NCBI GenBank assembly: GCA_024803745.1
Contig: JANJXV010000004.1
Location: 42,899,358 to 42,963,357, forward strand
Source: Megascapheus bottae
Lineage: Eukaryota; Chordata; Mammalia; Rodentia; Geomyidae
DNA length: 64,000 bases
Direction of reading: 5' to 3'
The notes beneath the pieces were generated by a model. It did no database searches. It was not told where the DNA came from and saw only the letters and a list, made by a program, of their open reading frames with translations. Shown here piece after piece: positions 58,305 through 64,000 of this stretch. Within the stretch, counting starts at the first letter, position 1, and every line of letters starts with the position of its first letter. The translations under genes and the position numbers were made by a program.

Positions 58305-59099
58305 ATACTTGCTTCTGACAGCTGATTTTTTGGGTGATTTATGTGAATTAGGTATTTCTTAGTTATCCATTTTCATAGATTCTCATATCCTGGATGCTTT
58401 TGTCTATTGTAATAACTTTCTTCATGATATATCTTTAAATATTCAGGATGCTGCTTTTCACATTGTATCCCTGAGGGCTTCCAAACTAGAGTTCATAATA
58501 AGGTCTTATTTAAGGTCTCAACATCCATTCACTGTGTTTAAAAAATACTATACTTATTCTAATCTGGATTACTAAATATTGTAATAAGTCTAGTATATAT
58601 GATTTTTTCTGTATAGGTGAGGATATTTCCAATTTCCTATGTTCATAAATATATATCTTTTCCTTTAAATACAGTTGACTCATAGATATCATCAAATGGT
58701 GGATCAGACATAGTTCAGATTTTTTCTCTTCTAACTTGTGAATGATCTTTCTAGAGGAATGGAAGAGCTGGGGCAGATATACAGAGAGACTAAGATAACT
58801 TTGCCACCATCCTGTTTTCATCCTAATTATCCAACTCATTTTAGTCACCAGATTTACTGACCATTGTGTGGACCATTCTGCTAATTTTAGACCTTCTGCA
58901 CTGATCATTGAACTTAATTTTCCATTTACAGCATTTACTTTAAGTTACATTCTCACATTTTATGTTTCTGATATAATCTAAAACAATGATCTTTCTCCTG
59001 AATTCAACACTAGATTCAAATGGGGCCAGGGATCTATAATTTCCTATGCTTTTCCTCCACTCCATAGTAGTTGATTAAAATCCTTGTAAGTGGAGTGTT
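58305..59099. other. Unique AT-rich DNA, no gene seen
   Basis: The longest repeat-free open frame in the window is here (58510-58908, minus, 132 codons). Composition is typical of AT-rich non-coding DNA and no domain is recognisable, so I do not call it a gene. Confidence 0.4.
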
Positions 59100-59232
59100 C
59101 TTTGTCTGTGTCTCTCTGTCTCTCTCTCCCCCCTCTCTTTTCTCTCTACCTCTTTTTTGCTCTCTCTCTTTCTCTGGCTCTCTCTCTTGCTCTTTCTTAC
59201 TCTCTCTCTCTCTCTCACACACACACATGTAA
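59100..59232. repeat. (CT)n/(CA)n compound low-complexity tract
   Basis: About 110 bases of CT-rich sequence with C and T runs, grading into (CA)n. Overlapping open frames on both strands are artefacts. Confidence 0.93.
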
Positions 59233-60217
59233 GTGCATACACACACAATGGGTGTACATGCACCCACAGAGTGGTTACAAAATTTGAGATCCTATTTAGC
59301 ATTATGCTGAAAATTAGACAGCATGTGGTTACACAGTGACTGAACATACTTCAGAGAGCCAAGGATGGGAAAATTTTACAAAACCAAGTTTCAGGCTTAG
59401 AAGCCTATGTAGACTCAGATAAATAAATCATAAATTGTAACTCATAATTGGTAACTGGGTTAGTGGGGATTATTTAGAGGTTAATTAATAGAAGATCTTC
59501 AATGTTTTGAAGATTAAAAACCCTACAATTCAATCTGATTTTATAAGAATATTAAAACAAGCACAATGATGTAGATGTGAGAGATAATTTAGACCATATC
59601 AATTTTGACTCATCTGAGAGTTGAATATACAAAGTAGAAGAGTAACAGATTGATGTGTCAGAGTTTGGAAAATAATCCTAGGTAGTAATTACTTGAAAAT
59701 TAATAAAATATCATAAGATTTGAGATATAAAGAATCTGTTTAGTATAGCTGAAGGCATGTGTGTCCCCTTGGAAGACAGATTAAGGATGTTGGAGGTTGT
59801 TCAATGGAGCTCAAATAATTGTAGCTGAAGGAAGAATTCTGTCCAGATTTGACTCTCTGACAGGTTGACAGGTCCAGCTGCTGGAAAGCAATAAAATGAA
59901 GAATTTCAAAAGCAAATTTGCTCAATAGACTGGGGAAATTCAAAAGCAGGCTTTTGTTGGCTTTAAGCACTTAGGATATCAGATAAAGAGTAGAAGAGTA
60001 AGTTGAGATCTGTCCAGAAAGAAGCAACATGGCTTTCTGTTTTCCCTTCAGTGCCCAAACTCCTTCAGGCTTCTCATTCAGAGAACAAAACAAAAGATTT
60101 CCTTTTATGAAGTTGGTATGCAATAGAGTATGGGACAGTTGGCAGTCATGGGAAACAACATTATAGATAGTGCTTCAGGCTTTAATTGCAAGAAATATAT
60201 TATATATAATATATGCT
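59233..60217. other. Unique AT-rich DNA
   Basis: Nothing recognised besides a TATA-rich run near 60197-60215. Confidence 0.45.
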
Positions 60218-60300
60218 ATATGTGCCAGTGATTGCATATAGAGATCCCATTCTTGAATATGTATTTGTTAAAAAAATCTTTAAAAATTTATATAGTCCAT
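60218..60300 (+). mobile_element. Possible L1 3' scrap (lineage B)
   Basis: 'ccagtgattgcatatagaga' followed by 'tcccattcttgaatatgtat' parallels the lineage B 3'UTR near 35610-35650. Short and diverged. Confidence 0.4.
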
Positions 60301-60371
60301 AACTAGGGAGTATTTTAAACATTACAGTTCACATCTAGGGGGTATTTAAAACTCTATAGTCCAAACAAATA
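60301..60371. repeat. Short imperfect tandem duplication
   Basis: 'tagggagtattttaaacatt' and 'tagggggtatttaaaactct' repeat with a period of about 35 bases, each flanked by a 'tagtcca' or 'cagttca' word. Confidence 0.5.
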
Positions 60372-60607
60372 GAAAGCCCATAAATTGGTAGATCTTGACT
60401 AACCATACAATATAGAAGGGCCAACTACCTAAAATACACTTAGAACTCAAAAAATTATATCCCCCTAAAACAAATTTTCAAAGAAACAACTACTCCATTA
60501 AAAAGTGGCCTAAAGACTTAAAGAGAGACTTAGGTGAATGGGAAATAAGGATGGCCAAGAGATACATGAAGAAATGCTCAATATCTCTAACCATAAAAGA
60601 AATGCAA
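60372..60607 (+). mobile_element. Old L1, part before nested SINE
   Basis: ORF2 C-terminal region ('aaaaagtggcctaaagactt', 'aagagagacttaggtgaatg', 'gatacatgaagaaatgctca'). Coding is broken. It is interrupted by an IDL-Geo SINE and resumes at 60814. Confidence 0.85.
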
Positions 60608-60800
60608 GGGTCCAAGAGTATGGCCTAGTGGTAGAATGCCTGCCTAGCATATATGAAGCCCTGGGTTTGATTACTTGGCATCAAACACAGAAAAAATCAG
60701 AAGTGCTGTGGCTCAAGTGGTAGAGCATTAGCCTTGAGAAACCTCAAAGACAGTGTCAAGGCTCTGAGTTCAAGTCCCAGGATTGGCAAAAAAAAAGAAG
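60608..60800 (+). repeat. IDL-Geo SINE nested in old L1
   Basis: 'gagtatggcctagtggtaga', 'gggtttgattacttggcatc', 'gctgtggctcaagtggtaga', 'gagttcaagtcccaggattg', A/AAG tail. TSD AAAAGAAATGCAA (60595-60607) and AAAAGGAATGCAA (60801-60813), one mismatch. Confidence 0.88.
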
Positions 60801-60813
60801 AAAAGGAATGCAA

Positions 60814-61800
60814 ATCAAAACCACCTTAAGATTTTACCTTACCCTAATTTTAATGGCTCTTATGAAAAAATCAAGTAACACCAATGTTGACATGTATATA
60901 GCCAAAAGTGAATACTATTACATTGCTGGTGGGAGTGAAAACTTATTCAGCCACTCTGAAAAACAGTATGGAGGATCCTCAAAAGAGGAAACAGAGCTCT
61001 CCCATGATCCAACATTCCATCTCCTGGGCATTTATTCAAACGATCACAAACAAAGCCATACCAAAGCTACCAGCCCAACTATGTTCATTGAAGTATTAAA
61101 AGTTATTTACTGTAGCTAAGATACATAACAACCCAGATGCTCCTCAGTAGATGAATGGATCAAGAAAATGTGATATATATACACAATGAAATTCTGCGTT
61201 TCCATAAGAAAGAATGACATGTCCTGATTCATAAGGAAATGGAAAGACTTGAAAACAATATTATTAAGTAAAGTAAGCCAGACCCAAAGAAACATAGGCT
61301 TCATAGTTCCCCTCATTTTAGTTTATGTCTAGTTTAGTCCTGGCTGTGGATCAAAATAGCTCAATAGCTATGTGCATATAACCATAGAAGATGATTCTAA
61401 TTAAAATGAACTCCCAGATATGGAAATGAGGTTTATCTTTGTTGTTGTTGGTTTTAACACACTGTGTGCTGTTAATTTCTTTCTTTCATTTTTCTTCCTT
61501 TGGTTTATCCCATGTTGTCCTTGTATTTGACTTTGTTACCCTAAATCTTGTATACACATTTACCTGATTTGGAAAAGGGAATGGGAACAACAAAATGGTG
61601 AAACAGAGGACAAAGGGTGACTCAATGCAACAGTAATACTAACAAGACAACATGTTGGAAATGAACTTTACAACTTGCCTGGGAGGGAGTTGAGGGGGAG
61701 GAAATTGGGAGAAAATGAGGGAGGGAGTAACCATCCTCAACAAGTAATGTACTGATTACCTTACAAATGCAACTATGATCCCTCTCTACATATTCACATA
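60814..61800 (+). mobile_element. Old L1, ORF2 C-terminus and 3'UTR
   Basis: 60808-61119 (+) keeps 'MQIKTTLRFYLTLILMALMK' at the resumption point. The Cys/His motif is decayed: the expected 'CWRGCGE' is lost while 'GGSENLFSHSEKQYGGSSKE' remains. The ORF2 end region follows ('gtaagccagacccaaagaaa'). The 3'UTR ('caaaatggtgaaacagagga', 'gttggaaatgaactttacaa') matches 30021-30278. It ends near 61800 without a clear tail. Confidence 0.82.
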
Positions 61801-61802
61801 TT

Positions 61803-61853
61803 TCAGCCCCCCAAGTAGATAGGGTTACAGCTTGAGACACAGGTACTCAGCAC
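61803..61853 (-). repeat. B1-like head fragment
   Basis: 'agccccccaagtagataggg', 'ttacagcttgagacacaggt' and 'actcagca' are the 5' head of a 7SL-derived SINE in reverse, about 50 bases, at the end of the old L1. Confidence 0.5.
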
Positions 61854-62416
61854 TGTGTTAACTTTTATTCCCAACTTTTTCCCCGTTCAGTAGAAAATCG
61901 TGTACTCTTCAAAATTATTCCTAATTTCCTTAACTCACTTAATTTATCGAAACAGAAGTGAAAAATTAAAATACTGTTTAATTAGTATCACCTTAGCCAT
62001 AACCCGTCTAGTTACTTCATACCTTTGTACACCTCTGTGTGATCTAAGTCAACAATTAGAGTATTTTTAGCTCTAATGTGCCATGGATAGCAACTGATTC
62101 ACTTAGCCCTAAGCCGCTAGAAAGCCATGCTGAGGGCAAACAGTAATTAAAGCACAGAATTCAACCAATACCCTGGTATTCTGGCTCCACACCTGGGTGC
62201 CTCCAATAATGGATGAAAGCTAGAGGCAGGACAACTGAACAGTATGGGATGTTGATTCCCATAGTAACTCTGGTGGCAGGTAAAGGATTTCTACAGCATG
62301 GGAACCTTACTTCCCATCTTGTGTTTTAATTGTAAACAGAACAGGTCAAATTCCTCTGCCAATTACGGTCTTCTTTTTTTCATGTTGAAATTGGATTTTA
62401 AAGAAATTCCAGAGTA
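61854..62416. other. Unique DNA with a GC-richer patch
   Basis: 62085-62330 is more GC-balanced than its flanks, with no recognised coding or repeat. Confidence 0.4.
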
Positions 62417-62718
62417 AAATGAGTGATTGTTGTCCTTAATACACCATGTTATCTCTCATCTCTTTTGCTGAGCCTTGGTTATCTCATATGGTTACAGTAT
62501 CTTACCTTGCTATTTGATATATTATATATATGCTTATTAGGTTATTTGAAATAAGATAGGAAAGGGGGGAAACAAGATGAGGGGTGAGGGTGGGGGGAGG
62601 AAAATGGGGACCAAGACATGAGAAATGGTATCAATGTGAAGTAATGCACCTTCTATCTGGTGAATGTAATATAATGCTTCTATTAATTAAAATAAAAATA
62701 TATGGAAAAATAAAAAAT
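62417..62718 (+). mobile_element. L1 3' end (lineage A), 5'-truncated
   Basis: Only 3'UTR: 'gagtgattgttgtccttaat', 'ccttggttatctcatatggt', a G-rich tract at about 62580-62600, 'gcaccttctatctggtgaat', ending 'aataaaaatatatgg' and an A-rich tail. About 300 bases. Confidence 0.9.
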
Positions 62719-63532
62719 ACTCATTGTTGTTTCTTGGATTTTTCTTTTGTTGTAGTAAAATAGTTCAACATTTTTGAAAGGGAAATAATGTACATGCAAA
62801 ATTTGTAAATTTATACCAGGAACAAATTGTTTTTAATTATTTTTTAAATTTAAAAACGGTTATCATTTTAAATGTAGGGCCTGTCACCAGTGTTCCCTTA
62901 CTTATTGATGAGAAGTGAGAGAAAATTTACTTCACCAGCTTTCAGGTAATTTTTTAATCTTGATTGAATAGAGCTATGTTTCTGTGACACTACAAAATTA
63001 TACCAATTCTAATGTAAGTTTTCAATAAACTCAATAGGTTTAAAGAACAAGATTACAAAAGATATACAACACAATCATATATATTTCTACTGTATGTCAC
63101 ATATATAAACTGCGAAGTATTGAATATTATCCTAGCACCAAATGAAAATCAAATAACTGTGGGTTTTTTTTGTAAAAAGATCACCCATTATTTCATGAAT
63201 ACGTTGGCAGCATTTGAAGAATTGCTAAAATCCCTTTTACAATGACATGTCTTAAGCCATGTGGGTATAAGAATGCATTACAGAGATGTCAGCCTCTTAC
63301 CAAAAGGTCACAGTTCATCCCAAGTGTACTACTTGTCACAAAAATGTATTAAAGTTGTAAGGTTAATACACTTTGAGTCATTCAGCAAAGGATTTCCATA
63401 TGACAGTTTAAGAAGTATCAGACTGTTCAATAGAAGCAGTATTTGGTAAAGTTATGAAATGACTGAAAGTGCATTTTTCTCTCCACAGCACTTTCCTGAA
63501 GCAAAGCAGTTTCTTTTCTTTTTAATTTAAAA
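62719..63532. other. Unique AT-rich DNA
   Basis: Nothing recognised. Confidence 0.45.
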
Positions 63533-63542
63533 ATATTTCTAA
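63533..63542. repeat. SINE TSD, left copy
   Basis: ATATTTCTAA here and at 63801-63810, on the far side of the microsatellite. Confidence 0.7.
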
Positions 63543-63728
63543 GTGGGCTGGAAGTTTGGCCTAGTGGGTAGAGTGTTTGCCTAGCATTCAGGAAGACTGG
63601 GGTTCGATTCCTCGGTACCACATACATAGAAAAAAGCCAGAAGTGGTGCTGAGACTCAAGTGGTAGAGCTCTAGTTTTAAGAAAGTCCAAGGACAGTGCT
63701 CAGGCCTTGAGCGCAAGCCCAAAAAAAA
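63543..63728 (+). repeat. IDL-Geo SINE, young subfamily
   Basis: 'gctggaagtttggcctagtg', B box 'ggggttcgattcctcggtac', right monomer 'gctgagactcaagtggtaga' and 'agaaagtccaaggacagtgc'. The 3' 'aggactgg' is deleted so that 'gcaagccc' joins the A-tail. Confidence 0.88.
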
Positions 63729-63761
63729 GTATATATACATACATATATATATATATATATG

Positions 63762-63800
<39 letters not shown>
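63729..63800. repeat. (TA)n(CA)n microsatellite in SINE tail
   Basis: TATATACATA, (AT)n, (CA)n, then TATA. It lies between the SINE body and the right TSD, so it grew from the SINE's A-rich tail. Confidence 0.92.
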
Positions 63801-63804
<4 letters not shown>

Positions 63805-63810
63805 TTCTAA
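63801..63810. repeat. SINE TSD, right copy
   Basis: Partner of 63533-63542; directly abuts the next SINE. Confidence 0.7.
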
Positions 63811-64000
63811 ACCGGTTGTGGTAGCTCATGCCTGTAAATCCTAGCTACTCAGGAGACTGAGAAATGAGAGGATTGCAGTAGAAATCAGCCCTCTGCACTT
63901 TAGCATTTGAGACTCTTATCTCCAATTAACCACTAGAAATTGGGAAGTGATGCTGTGGCTCAAGTGGTAGGGCAGCAGACTTGAGCTGAAGAGCTCAGGG
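63811..64000 (+). repeat. B1-like/Geo SINE, cut by window end
   Basis: 'accggttgtggtagctcatg', 'cctagctactcaggagactg', 'gagactcttatctccaatta', 'accactagaaattgggaagt', 'gacttgagctgaagagctca'. The remainder of the right monomer lies beyond the window. Confidence 0.85.

Noticed and set aside
58510..58908. 132-codon open frame on the minus strand
   Set aside because: At this base composition one frame of this length in 64 kb is about what chance allows. No domain, splice or promoter support and AT-driven residues.
59034..59347. Arg/Glu-rich and Leu/Ser-rich frames
   Set aside because: Repeat translations of the CT/CA tract.
1..64000. CRISPR arrays, operons, integrases or phage-like modules
   Set aside because: Repeats here are interspersed SINE/L1 copies and microsatellites. 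There is no regular spacer pattern, ribosome-binding site or prokaryotic gene layout.

Overview
This window is mammalian nuclear DNA, AT-rich and gene-poor, and almost certainly from a rodent. It holds no complete protein-coding gene. The best organism clue is a dimeric SINE found more than a dozen times. Its left half is tRNA-Ala/ID-like, with a GTTCGATTCC-type B box. Its right half ends in 'aggactggcaaaa'. This matches, from memory, the IDL-Geo SINE described from Geomyoidea (kangaroo rats, pocket mice, pocket gophers). A second abundant dimeric SINE has a 7SL/B1-like left half joined to the same right half. I infer a heteromyid or geomyid rodent. The family match is from memory and was not searched.

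Layout. 1-5.3 kb: mostly unique DNA with two SINEs. 5.3-6.7 kb: 5'-truncated reverse L1 with target-site duplications. 7.7-13.7 kb: SINEs, an L1 3' scrap and one possible spliced exon on the minus strand (9293-9445). 14.3-15.6 kb: twin-primed (5'-inverted) L1 followed by a SINE with an internal duplication. 16.9-18.4 kb: an L1 3'-end inverted-repeat pair and a second, short twin-primed L1. 18.7-33 kb: unique AT-rich DNA, scattered SINEs, a GATA microsatellite, an L1 3' scrap and an old DNA-transposon-like repeat. 33.4-35.7 kb: a young SINE and an L1 carrying a nested SINE. 36-38.4 kb: SINE cluster and a probable MaLR LTR. 38.8-45.9 kb: a full-length but inactivated L1 with 5'UTR, ORF1, ORF2 and G-rich 3'UTR. 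47-49.7 kb: a SINE and a third twin-primed L1. 51-53.4 kb: the youngest-looking SINE, another SINE and a MaLR/MLT1-like LTR. 55.7-59.2 kb: SINE pieces, an L1 3' end and two long polypyrimidine tracts. 60.2-62.7 kb: older L1 with nested SINE, plus an L1 3' end. 63.5-64 kb: a SINE whose tail became a TA/CA microsatellite, next to a SINE cut by the window edge.

The content fits an intergenic or deep intronic region built by successive L1 and L1-mobilised SINE insertions. At least two L1 lineages are present, with related ORF2 but unrelated 3'UTRs. I found no prokaryotic operon, CRISPR array or novel enzymatic system. The most notable points are the three twin-primed L1 inversions, the right monomer shared by two SINE families (itself carrying tRNA-like promoter boxes), the intact layout but dead coding of the full-length L1, and one exon-like segment on the minus strand.
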